Source: Desulfuromonadales bacterium
GTDB lineage: Bacteria > Desulfobacterota > Desulfuromonadia > Desulfuromonadales > BM103
DNA length: 36,999 nucleotides
NCBI GenBank assembly: GCA_027065695.1
Contig: JAMONP010000056.1
Location: forward strand, 52,501 to 89,499
Direction of reading: 5' to 3'
Shown here: positions 17,868 through 26,900 of the stretch, piece after piece
How the letters are laid out: each line of letters starts with the position of its first letter
Numbering within the stretch: position 1 is the stretch's first letter
Program-made: the position numbers and the translations under genes
The notes under the pieces: generated by a model
Database searches by the model: none
Told to the model about the DNA's origin: nothing
Seen by the model: the letters and a program-made list of their open reading frames with translations, nothing else

Positions 17868-19031
17868 ATGACACAACAAATCCCCCCCCAAACCAATATT
17901 TCGCAACTGGCCGCATTGCTGCACAAGCAGGTTCAAACGGCAGGTGGAATCAGCTTTGCGGATTTCATGGCCCAGGCTCTCTACCATCCACAGTACGGTT
18001 ATTACATCGCGCCACGTGACCGGATCGGTAAGTCGGGAGATTTTTTTACTTCCAGCAGTGTCAATAGAATCTTCGGTCATCTGGTGGCACGTCAGTTGGC
18101 CCAGATGGCTGAGTTGCTCACTGCCGAAACTTTCCAGATTGTAGAACAGGGGGGTGGTGAAGGGCACCTGGCTCTGGATATTCTGGAGGCTCTGGCAGAG
18201 GAATCACCTGAACTCTACGCCAGATCAACCTATACCCTGGTCGAAGTCAGTCCGGACAATTGCCAGCGCCAGCGCCATAATCTTAATGCTCATGTCGGCA
18301 AGGTTACCTGGTGTGCTGAAAATGATTGGTCGATAACGTCTGGTTGCTTTGTTTCAAATGAATTGGTTGATGCCTTTCCGGTGCATGTTGTCGAGAAACA
18401 TTCCGGGGTAGTTCAGGAGGTTTTTGTCGTCAGTCACGAGGGTAGCTTTGCCGAGGAAGTGCGCGAGTCAACGAATCCTCGCCTGACTGAACACTTTGCC
18501 TGGCTGGGATGTGGACCCGTTGAAGGAAACCGGGCCGAGGTTAACCTGGTGGCTCCGGACTGGATGCGTCAGGTCGGTCAACGTATCGAGCAGGGTTTTG
18601 TGTTGACAATTGATTACGGCTATCCGGCTGAAGAACTTTATGCGCCTCATCGGCGGGCAGGCACTCTGATGTGTTACCACCGTCATCAGGCAGATGACAA
18701 TCCATACGAGAGTGTCGGCGAAAAGGATATTACAACCCATGTCGATTTTACTGCCCTGCGGAAGGCTGGCAGTGAAGCCGGGTTGGAGACGCTCTGGTTC
18801 GGTGAGCAGTATCGCTTTTTGCTGGGGCTCGGTTTTTTTGAAGAACTGCTTCGGCTGGAGGCTGCTGCATCCGATGAGAATGAGGCGCGTGCCCTGCGTT
18901 TGACACTGAAGAATCTGATTGTGCCGGAAGCCGGGATGGGAGAAACATTCAAAATGCTCATTCAGGGAAAGAACGTCGGCACCCCGGAATTGCTCTGCAA
19001 CCGGGCGATAGGATCAATCCCTTTTGTGTGA
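17868..19031 (+). CDS. SAM-dependent methyltransferase, MidA/NDUFAF7 family
   Basis: 387 residues from the ATG at 17868 (GGAGA 11 nt upstream; a TTG at 17850 is less likely). Motifs of the family (formerly DUF185) are [13 protein letters not shown] for the SAM site, [13 protein letters not shown], and [13 protein letters not shown]. The mitochondrial relative NDUFAF7 methylates an arginine in a complex I subunit. In bacteria the substrate is unknown. It is about 65 bp after the phosphodiesterase gene and on the same strand. Confidence 0.92.
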   Translation: MTQQIPPQTNISQLAALLHKQVQTAGGISFADFMAQALYHPQYGYYIAPRDRIGKSGDFFTSSSVNRIFGHLVARQLAQMAELLTAETFQIVEQGGGEGHLALDILEALAEESPELYARSTYTLVEVSPDNCQRQRHNLNAHVGKVTWCAENDWSITSGCFVSNELVDAFPVHVVEKHSGVVQEVFVVSHEGSFAEEVRESTNPRLTEHFAWLGCGPVEGNRAEVNLVAPDWMRQVGQRIEQGFVLTIDYGYPAEELYAPHRRAGTLMCYHRHQADDNPYESVGEKDITTHVDFTALRKAGSEAGLETLWFGEQYRFLLGLGFFEELLRLEAAASDENEARALRLTLKNLIVPEAGMGETFKMLIQGKNVGTPELLCNRAIGSIPFV

Positions 19032-19067
19032 GAACGAGAGGTAGTTTTTTAATTACAGCCTCCTATG

Positions 19068-19097
19068 TTTACCAAAAGAATACAATTGTAGTATACT
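19068..19097 (+). promoter_or_regulatory. Promoter candidate for the NifU-like gene
   Basis: TTTACC (19068-19073) and TATACT (19092-19097) are separated by 18 nt, about 40 bp upstream of the ATG at 19139. Confidence 0.45.
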
Positions 19098-19138
19098 TTT
19101 GTCTGGCAAGAACTAAAAACTATAAGGAGAACAATTCG

Positions 19139-19360
19139 ATGAAAGAAAAGGTACAGGAAGTCCTGGAGCTGATTCGCCCTGCTTTGCAGGCTGATGGTGG
19201 TGATGTGGAACTGGTTGATGTCACTGATGATGGCATTGTCAGCGTTCGGCTGACCGGGGCGTGTGGTTCCTGCCCGATGTCTACCATGACACTGAAAATG
19301 GGTATTGAAAGAACTCTTATGGAGAAAATGCCTGAAGTCAAAGAGGTAGTCCAGGTCTGA
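19139..19360 (+). CDS. NifU C-terminal-domain Fe-S scaffold protein
   Basis: 73 residues, a complete single NifU-like C-terminal domain: the conserved [11 protein letters not shown]-type segment ([17 protein letters not shown]) and the cluster-binding CGSCPMS motif. Such small proteins transiently hold 4Fe-4S clusters for transfer to apoproteins. The ATG at 19139 has AAGGAGA 8 nt upstream, which decides the start over a longer frame from 19028. It has its own promoter candidate. Confidence 0.95.
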   Translation: MKEKVQEVLELIRPALQADGGDVELVDVTDDGIVSVRLTGACGSCPMSTMTLKMGIERTLMEKMPEVKEVVQV

Positions 19361-19402
19361 TTATCTACTGACTCACTAAAGATATTTACGGGGCACCGGA
19401 AT

Positions 19403-19420
19403 AGGAGCCTGTCCGACAAT
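19403..19420 (+). repeat. Copy of the GGAGCCTGTCCGACAAT repeat
   Basis: AGGAGCCTGTCCGACAAT is identical over 17 nt to the left arm at 11205-11221. The inverse arm is missing here, so this is a partial copy between the NifU-like and hemerythrin genes. Confidence 0.75.
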
Positions 19421-19444
19421 AAGGGTCGAAGCGAAAACCTGGAT

Positions 19445-19858
19445 CTATTCGCCTTGAGCGTTACCTTTATCTTTTGGTTGGGCAGTCATCGCCTTGTCAA
19501 CTACGCAAATATGGTTCTTCAGCCAGTCACGCAAAAAAGTCAGGGCTTGTAAGGAAATAGCCGCCTCACCATTGCGATGTCGCTTTTCCAGGTCGGCAAG
19601 CTTTGCCACCATCAACTCATGTTCCTGGATGTGTTTTTCCTGATCCGGGGCATCGCACCTGAGCATATAACGCTCTTCCTTGGCAAAGTGCATCTCTGTG
19701 TAATGTTTGAGCGCCGAGAAGATTGGCAAAAGAAGAGCACCACCGCTACCGTCCTGCATTGCTTCATAGAGGTCATTGATCAAGTTGACCAAACCCTTGT
19801 GGTCCTGATCAATTTCGACAATGCCGGTTTTGCAAGTATCATCCCAGACAAACAGCAT
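19445..19858 (-). CDS. Bacteriohemerythrin
   Basis: 137 residues from the ATG at 19858, preceded by AAGGAAGG. Di-iron ligands of the four-helix bundle are all present: H20 (DQDH), H57 and E61 (HFAKEE), H76 and H80 (HIQEH), H116 and D121 (HICVVD). It binds oxygen reversibly and may deliver, store or sense it in an otherwise anaerobic cell. The reading frame continues upstream but the preceding residues are unrelated. A 137-bp gap separates it from the DUF362 gene. Confidence 0.95.
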   Translation of the reverse strand: MLFVWDDTCKTGIVEIDQDHKGLVNLINDLYEAMQDGSGGALLLPIFSALKHYTEMHFAKEERYMLRCDAPDQEKHIQEHELMVAKLADLEKRHRNGEAAISLQALTFLRDWLKNHICVVDKAMTAQPKDKGNAQGE

Positions 19859-19995
19859 GTTAACCTTCCTTAAGTCAGCAAAACAAGGGATCAGTGTAGG
19901 AAATCTCTGCGCACTATATCTTAATATCCGGAAAATTAAAACACCGTTTTGCTTTTTTTGAAAATATTCGGCTGAAGTAGTTGGGGCATGTTGGG

Positions 19996-21165
19996 CTATT
20001 TGCTTTTGTGGCCGGATATGAAGTCGGATAGCCGCAACAATATTCCCTGACGTGTTGTGATTGCACCGTGAGGACAGAGTTCCTGGCAGCAGAAGCAGCG
20101 GATACAACGGCCATAATCAATCCTGACACCCTGAGATGCCAGAGCTCCTGCTTTGGTTGGATCCAAGGTCATTGCCTCTGGTGGACAATGAGTCACGCAA
20201 TGACCGCAGCGTTGGCAGGCCCGAGTGATCTCAGGTTGTGCAGTAATGGCATTCTTAAGGAGGTTTTTGACCGGTATCGGCAGACCGAAATTGATATCAG
20301 AATTCTTTGCGGGTCGGAAACGGCTTGTTTGTAATGATGCAAGGGGGACACCATGAAGTTTTAACTCTTTCAGGGACACACCCTGACGCCCGGTTTCTCT
20401 GGCGATTTTTTGCGTCCAAACGTTCTTCTCTGCAAGGCCGACCATGCTTGTGGCAACCGTATCAAGCGCCACAGGATGCGATGATGCGAGTAATGCACCA
20501 AGTTGTATTGGGTCACCATTGCCAGGGCCGTTGCCTTCCATGCCGACCACTGCGTCCATAATCGACAGGACCGGTTTGAATCGTTCAGAGAGTTCAAGTA
20601 GCATCAGGGCAAAGAACGCCTTGTCGGTTCCTGCTTGCAGATGCAGACGTACTTTACGCATGCCAACTACCAGTCCGAAAAGGTTCTTGACCGCACCGGT
20701 GTAGCCCATCATCTGGTGAGTCTTGAGCTTCGGCAGATTAATAATAACGTCTGTTTCCAGCGCCTCTCTGGCAACTTCAAGGTGGTGAAAAGTTCCGGCT
20801 TCCAAGCTGATCGGTACGGACTCCTCAAAGGGAGCAAAACGGACTCCCGTCTCCTCAACAACATCAAGAATACCGCATTTGCGGGCAACACTTTCTGGTT
20901 TCCCCAGACCGGGAGAGTCACCTACGCTCACATTGCCACCCGCACTCTGAACCAGCAGGATAACCTGGCGAACAATCTCCGGATGAGTTGTGACCGCCTT
21001 CTCAGGGGCTTTACCAGCAAGCAGGTTTGGTTTTATCAGGACATTCTGACCTGGTTTGACGTAGTGACCAATGCCGCCCAGAGGTTCAAGCAGGAGATGT
21101 AAGGCGTTCTGAACTCGTTCCGGGTCATAATCTTGAAGAGATTGCAGGGATACCGGCAGGTTCAT
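19996..21165 (-). CDS. DUF362 protein with C-terminal 2x[4Fe-4S] ferredoxin domain
   Basis: 389 residues. The DUF362 domain occupies the first 300 residues (VLIKPNLLAGKAPEKAVTTHP, VGDSPG, INLPKLKTHQMMGYTGAVKN). Two ferredoxin motifs at the end, CQRCGHCVTHCPP and CIRCFCCQELCPH, bind two 4Fe-4S clusters. The family is widespread in anaerobes but its reaction is not established. An electron-transfer or activating role is inferred from the clusters. Its start codon overlaps the stop of the lipase gene by 4 bp, so the two are translationally coupled. Confidence 0.93.
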   Translation of the reverse strand: MNLPVSLQSLQDYDPERVQNALHLLLEPLGGIGHYVKPGQNVLIKPNLLAGKAPEKAVTTHPEIVRQVILLVQSAGGNVSVGDSPGLGKPESVARKCGILDVVEETGVRFAPFEESVPISLEAGTFHHLEVAREALETDVIINLPKLKTHQMMGYTGAVKNLFGLVVGMRKVRLHLQAGTDKAFFALMLLELSERFKPVLSIMDAVVGMEGNGPGNGDPIQLGALLASSHPVALDTVATSMVGLAEKNVWTQKIARETGRQGVSLKELKLHGVPLASLQTSRFRPAKNSDINFGLPIPVKNLLKNAITAQPEITRACQRCGHCVTHCPPEAMTLDPTKAGALASQGVRIDYGRCIRCFCCQELCPHGAITTRQGILLRLSDFISGHKSK

Positions 21166-22007
21166 TTGTTGATGTTACTCAAAGCATCAATGACAGCCTG
21201 TAGCGAACGGGGATGGAAGAGCAGGGCAGTATGCCCCATGCCATCAAGCTCAATCTGTTGGACACCGTCCATTTTAGCCGACTCTGCTGGCAGGACGATA
21301 TTATCGTAACGGGTGTAAATGGAAATGGCCTGTGTCTCATCGGGCCAGGTGACGCCGTTGAACTTAAGGAGAAACGCAGAGCCCGGAAGAAGGTTTTTAC
21401 CCATGGTTGACAGGGCAAACGGTGCCAATTTAGAACCGTGATGTGGTGAGCCGAGCGTAACCATGCCATGCACATAAGCAGAGCCACCACGATTCTGGAC
21501 ATAGTTGCGGGCGATTATTCCGCCCATGGAGTGACCGACCAGAATGACCTTGTCAACTTTCAGCTTGATCCGCAGTTCATCAACTTTCCTGGCCAGACCC
21601 TCGGTCAGGGTTTCCAGATCCCGCCAGGGTGGAGTGTTGATACTGATGACCTGCTGATAGCCTGCAGAGCGCAATCGGTGTTGCAGCCAGAAGAGGCAAC
21701 TGCGATTCTGAAACAGACCATGCAGAAGAATGACAGGGGGGTGTACATCTTGCCCTGCGTCAGGAAGCTGTGGTTGCAGCCAACCGAATGGCCGTAGCAG
21801 AACCGTTAGAAGCAGGCAAGCTGTTTCCTCGACCAGAAGCCAGATGGCGATGCCGACACCACGGGTGGTAAAACGTCGGTCAATCAAGTCTGGCCGAGAA
21901 TTGGCTCGCTCATACCAGGCGATGGTGTAGCTCAACAGCACGGTCAGTGCGACCACGCCAATCGTGATTTTTATCAGAAGGAGCAAGATACAGAATAAAG
22001 TTGCCAT
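21162..22007 (-). CDS. Alpha/beta-hydrolase, lipase/PGAP1-like
   Basis: 281 residues. A hydrophobic N-terminal segment (residues 2-30) suggests a membrane anchor or uncleaved signal. The hydrolase core shows HGLFQNRSCLFWL for the oxyanion region, GHSMGG with the nucleophilic serine, LGSPHHGS, and a C-terminal GMGHTALLF with the catalytic histidine. It resembles triacylglycerol lipases and PGAP1-like esterases. The substrate is unknown. It overlaps the DUF362 gene by 4 bp. Confidence 0.88.
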   Translation of the reverse strand: MATLFCILLLLIKITIGVVALTVLLSYTIAWYERANSRPDLIDRRFTTRGVGIAIWLLVEETACLLLTVLLRPFGWLQPQLPDAGQDVHPPVILLHGLFQNRSCLFWLQHRLRSAGYQQVISINTPPWRDLETLTEGLARKVDELRIKLKVDKVILVGHSMGGIIARNYVQNRGGSAYVHGMVTLGSPHHGSKLAPFALSTMGKNLLPGSAFLLKFNGVTWPDETQAISIYTRYDNIVLPAESAKMDGVQQIELDGMGHTALLFHPRSLQAVIDALSNINK

Positions 22008-22196
22008 ACCTGGTAGATTATCTCATGCGATATGGAGTCGTCAATATGGATAAAGATGTAGAGGGATCGCCCCTGTTTCTCGGGGGCTGTCCCAAGTCCG
22101 CAAAGACACGGAGACTTCGAGGCTAGAGATTGTAGCTTTTTTTCTCCTCCTTCATACTGTATCCTGTTTTTGGGGCACTTAATCAAGGTGAAATTG
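22008..22196. other. Divergent intergenic region between lipase and xerC
   Basis: About 190 bp carrying the upstream regions of both genes. No convincing promoter pair or terminator is visible. AAGGTGA just before 22197 serves as the xerC ribosome binding site. Confidence 0.4.
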
Positions 22197-23087
22197 ATGC
22201 AGGCGTTAATTGAGAAGTTTTCCAGATATCTTTCTGACGAGCGCAATCTGTCGCCGCATACCAGGTCTGCGTATTTGCGAGACCTGGGCGAGTTTCAGGC
22301 CTTTCTCAAACGACACTGCGGCTCTGAACAGGTCGCCCTGGCCAGGGTTGACAGTTTACTGTTGCGGCGCTATCTCGCTGAATTGCATAAGCGCAACCAG
22401 AGGACTTCAATCGCTCGAAAGCTCTCTGCCCTACGGACATTTTTCCGTTATCTGGTTCGAGAAGGGTCTCTTGCCAGCAATCCCACCGAAGGTTTGTCGA
22501 CACCAAAGCTGAGTCGTTACCTGCCGAAAACACTTTCGGTTGACGAGGCCGCAGCTCTGATGGAGCGCGGTTATGGCAAGAGTTTACTGGATCTGCGTGA
22601 TCGCGCGATTGTCGAACTCTTTTATTCGAGCGGCCTGCGTGTCAGCGAATTGACCGGTCTTGATGTTGGCTCACTCGATTTACGTGAGAACCTCGTCCGT
22701 GTCCTCGGTAAAGGGCGCAAAGAGAGAATTGTGCCGGTTGGTCGTAAGGCGCGCGAAGCACTGCTTGCCTATCTCGAAGCGCGAGGTCTCCCTGGAGCAG
22801 AAGACCCTCTTTTCCTCAATGCCAGAGGCGGCCGTCTGACTCCCCGCAGTGTCCAACGCAACCTCAAAGCCCGTCTGATTAAAGCCGGACTGATCAAAGA
22901 TATCAGTCCTCATGCCCTGCGACATTCTTTTGCCACCCATCTGCTTGATGGCGGTGCTGATCTGCGTGCCATCCAGGAACTACTCGGCCATGCCTCACTT
23001 TCCACCACCCAGAAGTACACTCAGGTCAGTGTCGACCATCTGATGTCTGTGTATGATAAGGCTCATCCTCGTAGTAAGAAGAAATGA
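22197..23087 (+). CDS. xerC: Site-specific tyrosine recombinase XerC
   Basis: 296 residues from the ATG at 22197, almost the length of E. coli XerC (298). The N-terminal SAM-like core-binding domain is followed by the catalytic domain with R148 (SGLRVSEL), K172, H239 and R242 (PHALRHSFATH), H265 (LLGHASL) and the nucleophile Y274 (TQKYTQV). It resolves chromosome dimers at dif together with XerD, or both roles are played by one protein. No phage or integron genes lie next to it, so it is the housekeeping enzyme rather than an integrase. A TTG at 22170 is a less likely start. Confidence 0.92.
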   Translation: MQALIEKFSRYLSDERNLSPHTRSAYLRDLGEFQAFLKRHCGSEQVALARVDSLLLRRYLAELHKRNQRTSIARKLSALRTFFRYLVREGSLASNPTEGLSTPKLSRYLPKTLSVDEAAALMERGYGKSLLDLRDRAIVELFYSSGLRVSELTGLDVGSLDLRENLVRVLGKGRKERIVPVGRKAREALLAYLEARGLPGAEDPLFLNARGGRLTPRSVQRNLKARLIKAGLIKDISPHALRHSFATHLLDGGADLRAIQELLGHASLSTTQKYTQVSVDHLMSVYDKAHPRSKKK

Positions 23088-23129
23088 GGTCTGTGGCTGG
23101 AGACTGTGGACCGGTTAAATTTGCATAAA

Positions 23130-23180
23130 CGACTAAAGTGGTCATATTTGTCTTGACAGTCTGAGTTTAGTCGGTACACT
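23130..23180 (+). promoter_or_regulatory. Peroxiredoxin promoter with flanking inverted repeat
   Basis: TTGACA (23153-23158) and TACACT (23175-23180), 16 nt apart, form a good sigma-70 promoter about 50 bp before the ATG at 23231. Half-sites CGACTAAA (23130-23137) and TTTAGTCG (23166-23173) lie on either side of the -35 box as an 8-bp perfect inverted repeat. The left half-site is itself part of the imperfect palindrome GACTAAAGTGGTC. A redox-responsive repressor site (for example Rrf2/IscR-like) is plausible but not proven. Confidence 0.6.
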
Positions 23181-23230
23181 GGTGCACATAATTTGTCGTA
23201 ACTAATCAATGTCAAAAAGGAGATTTACTA

Positions 23231-23833
23231 ATGAGTGTACTGGTTGGCAAGCAAGCCCCTGATTTTATCGCAACGGCCGTTTTGGCTGACGGTTCCATGA
23301 AAGACGACTTCTCTCTCTCGGACTTTAAAGGCAAATATGTCGTTCTGTTCTTTTACCCACTCGATTTCACCTTTGTCTGCCCGACAGAGTTGATCGCTTT
23401 CAGCAAGCGCATTAAAGAGTTCGAAGATCGTGGTGTTCAGGTCATCGGCTGTTCAATCGATTCTCAGTTTACCCATGCCGCCTGGCGTAATACAGCTGTT
23501 GATGAAGGAGGTATCGGTGCGGTTACATATCCTCTGGTTGCTGATGTCAAACACCAGATCTGTCAGGCCTACGATGTTGAGTTCGAGGCTGCCGGGGTTG
23601 CCTTCCGTGGTTCTTTCTTGATCGACAAAGAGGGTACTGTCCGTCACCAGGTCGTTAATGACCTGCCGCTCGGCCGTAACGTTGACGAGATGCTGCGGAT
23701 GATTGATGCTCTACAGTTCACTGAGAATTACGGTGAAGTCTGTCCGGCTGGTTGGAACAAAGGTGACGACGGTATGAAGCCTGATGCTGCTGGGGTTGCT
23801 TCTTATTTGAAGGATAATTCTGATACGCTGTAA
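23231..23833 (+). CDS. Typical 2-Cys peroxiredoxin (AhpC/TSA family)
   Basis: 200 residues. The peroxidatic cysteine C50 lies in FTFVCPTE, the resolving cysteine C171 in GEVCPAGW, and a GGIG motif is near residue 93. It reduces hydrogen peroxide and organic peroxides using thioredoxin or a similar donor. The ATG is preceded by AAGGAGA. It is transcribed from its own promoter with an inverted repeat that suggests oxidative control, and ends at a strong terminator. Confidence 0.96.
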   Translation: MSVLVGKQAPDFIATAVLADGSMKDDFSLSDFKGKYVVLFFYPLDFTFVCPTELIAFSKRIKEFEDRGVQVIGCSIDSQFTHAAWRNTAVDEGGIGAVTYPLVADVKHQICQAYDVEFEAAGVAFRGSFLIDKEGTVRHQVVNDLPLGRNVDEMLRMIDALQFTENYGEVCPAGWNKGDDGMKPDAAGVASYLKDNSDTL

Positions 23834-23887
23834 ACTAGGGACGCGTTGCGAGGACCGCGGGACGCGTAAAAACAAATAGCATATAAG

Positions 23888-23922
23888 AAGAGGGCCGAAT
23901 GCTTGATGCGTTCGGCCCTCTT
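23888..23922. terminator. Bidirectional terminator between peroxiredoxin and surface operon
   Basis: A 12-bp perfect stem (AAGAGGGCCGAA and TTCGGCCCTCTT) with a short loop. It is followed by a T-rich run on the plus strand (CTTTCCTTT) and by TCTT on the minus strand. It lies between two convergent genes, so it can serve both. Confidence 0.85.
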
Positions 23923-23959
23923 TCCTTTGGTTTTATGATGTTGACCTTCTCGTCCCGGA

Positions 23960-26900
23960 TCATTGGTTAATCCACTTTGCTGCCTCACGAACCGATTGCT
24001 GATCAAATTTGGCACGGAAGCGCATGTAGGCACCCTGGGCAGTGTAACTGGCTGATGAGAAATCATCATCTTCAAAGCCGACAAGATTGTAGCCTAGACT
24101 GACCCAGATGTTGGTTACCGGTGAGTAGCCGACATCTGCCCCGGCGCTGTATTCGAATGTGTCACTGTTCCACGAATGCAGCACACTGCCATGCACGCCA
24201 ATATCCCAGCGTTTATTGATGTTGTAACGCGACTCGAAAGCAATCAGGTCGGTATAGCCGCTGTACGTTCTACCATCAAAATTATCTCGAACGTATTTCA
24301 CGCCGTAGTAGAACGACATCTGTAGTTTTCGATTGAGACGTAAGTTGGCATGCAGGTTGTTAACGATGCGCCAGTTGTTGTATTCCGTAGTGCTGTGATC
24401 CTCGCGGTCGAAGTAAAAATCGAGACGATGAAGGAGAATCCAGCGACTTTCTGTTGGACGATAGGCTATACCCATCCTGATATTACCATCCGTACGTCGC
24501 ACACCATTCGACACCTCGGAGATGAATGCGAGCGCCTTGGCTGCAACAGCAATACCATCCTGAGGTTCCACCACGATGTTAGTGCTGACTCCGTACCTGT
24601 CCTCATTATCGGCCTGGCGGGTTTCGAGACGGTTCCACCATGTCCATTTCTCTTTGCGATAGGTTGAACCGATGGACACCGAGGTAAAATCGTCGTCACT
24701 ACCCTGGGCGGCCGGTACATTATTGTTAAATTGATAATCTTGGTTAGATTTGATCGTGTAGCTGCGATCAAGAGATGCATCCACACTCCAGCTCTCATTG
24801 ATACGCCAGTTCTGGCCGAGACCAAAAATTGCAAAAACCCGCTGGCCATTTTCATTCATTTGTCTCTCAACCGTTGTGCGAATATCGCCGCCCTGCCACG
24901 GGGTAGCATTGAAGCCGAGACGGGTTCCTTCGGTGTTTTCCTTCTTACCCCAGGTAAATTCCTGCTCGGCAAACGCGCTGATCCATGGATTGATCTGGTA
25001 ATCGAGCCCCAGGATCGTGCGAGTCGGGTAGTCAACGTTCTTGTTTCTGCTGTTGAGCGATTGTTCGTGATCGGCGCGAAGATTCAGCTTGGTGTTGGCA
25101 CTAATCCAGTTTCCTCCTGCCAGAATTTGTTCACTACGCATGGTTGAACCTCTGCCCAAACGATCCTGCGCATGCCGGAAACCGCCATGGAGGCCGTAGC
25201 GCTCGGCCTGGTAGCTGGCAGCCAATTCGCCCACATCCCGTTTGTTGTCGCTGCTCATCACATCTTCATGATAAGCAAGGCCAGCCACTGAGAACTTAGG
25301 AGTGAGGTGGTAGAGGGCTTCTGCGCCGTACTTGCGAGTTCCACTTTCGCTGATATTCTGCTGACCAAGGCCGAAATGCTTGCCCTGTTCTTTGTAGTAG
25401 ACACGTGTTTTGATGCGATTGGCATCATGGCTGATCTCGGCCAGGTAAGCGTCGTCGGTCTCATCTTCGTCGTAGAATTCGTTTTTCGTTCTGGCGGCTT
25501 CGAGGTGCATAGTTGTTTGTGGTGTTAATTTGATGGTGGCGTCGGTCCCGTAAAGGTCGCCTTTGCCTGAGCCGCGTTCCTCGTGCACATAGCTGGCCCC
25601 AACTTCGATTTTCTGATCGAGCATCTTTACAGCTGCTCGACCGCCATAATTGAAGTTCTCATCCTTGGAATCAAAGGTCTCATAGCGCACGACAATGAAA
25701 GTTGGATTGAACTTGTCATCCTTACTCGGTACCGGTCGTTTAAAGAAGAGACTGCCATTATTATAGTCAATGTCGTAGTCGATGTGACGTTGCAAGGTCT
25801 GGGTGTCGATAATGACCTCGCTGCGGAAACGGTCGCGAGTCTCCAGGGTTACTTGCTCGGAGTTGATAACCAGATCTTTTTGCGTCAGGTAGTAGCGTCC
25901 TGAGGTGCCATCACCACGGATTTCATCCTTGATAAAGGCTTGCCTGGTGTCGGCAGCGAACATGGTGTAACTGAAGTTGTACGCCTGCATCTCCGATTTG
26001 AAGCCGCTCATGCTGCGGTTATAGCGGGAGAGCTCGGTTTGCGACAGTCCGGTATTCATGTCGCCGAACAGCGCGTAGAACTGTTCGCGCTCCAACTTGA
26101 TAAAGAGCTTGTGGGCGCTTGACGCCTCGTAGCCCTGGTAGGTGCCGTCTCCGTAGAGGGGATAGTAGGTGTCGGGATCGATGCTCTGGTAGAGGCTATC
26201 GCCATCTCGGTTCGTTTTGTCGGAGTCGTAGGCTACGGTCAATAGCCAATCACCCTTGATGGCACCTTTGGCGAAGAACTTTACCTTGCCATCATCATAG
26301 TAGTGCTCGTCTATGCCTGCTTCTTCGAGACTGACTTCATTGCCAGAGAAGGTGTTGTAGCCGAGGGTGCCTTCGGCGAAGCCGACCATAACCCAGTCGC
26401 GTGGGGCGGGTTGGAGCCATACCGGAATTTCTGCAAGGCCGTCTTCAAGGGGCAAGGTCAGCAGGGCTTCACCACTCTGTGGAGTTGGAGCCAAAAGGAT
26501 TCGGGCAATACCATCAGCGCCAATCCTGAATTTGGGTCGACCTTGTTCCGTAATCTCAGTATCAGTCTCGGCCATATCGAAGTAAGGACTGTATGGTGGA
26601 GTGACATCGAATTCTCCAAACATACCGGCACTGATCGGGTAGCCGTCACGATCAGTGAAACGGATCGCAATCACTGGCGGAGTGCGGCCATCGGCCAGCA
26701 ACTGTGATTGCTCGGGGAGAAATTCTGCAAAAGCTGGAGCGTAGGAGTAATGGACTATCTGAGTAATACGGTCCACTGTTTTTCCTTGAGCGTCAGTCAC
26801 TTGCAGCTCAAATTGATTGTCACCATCCTGGATGCCAATACCACGCCATTGGGTCAATGCCACGGTGCCTGCCGAGTTGACCATTGTCCCCTCAAAAGAG

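Noticed and set aside
22080-22130. CGCAAAGACACGG stretch as a second riboswitch
   Set aside because: It lacks the GNRA-capped hairpin and the AGCC landmark. It looks like a degenerate genomic repeat at most.
26303-26707. Plus-strand frames within the giant gene, here and elsewhere at 24350-29939
   Set aside because: All lie opposite one long, domain-rich frame and show no motif of their own.
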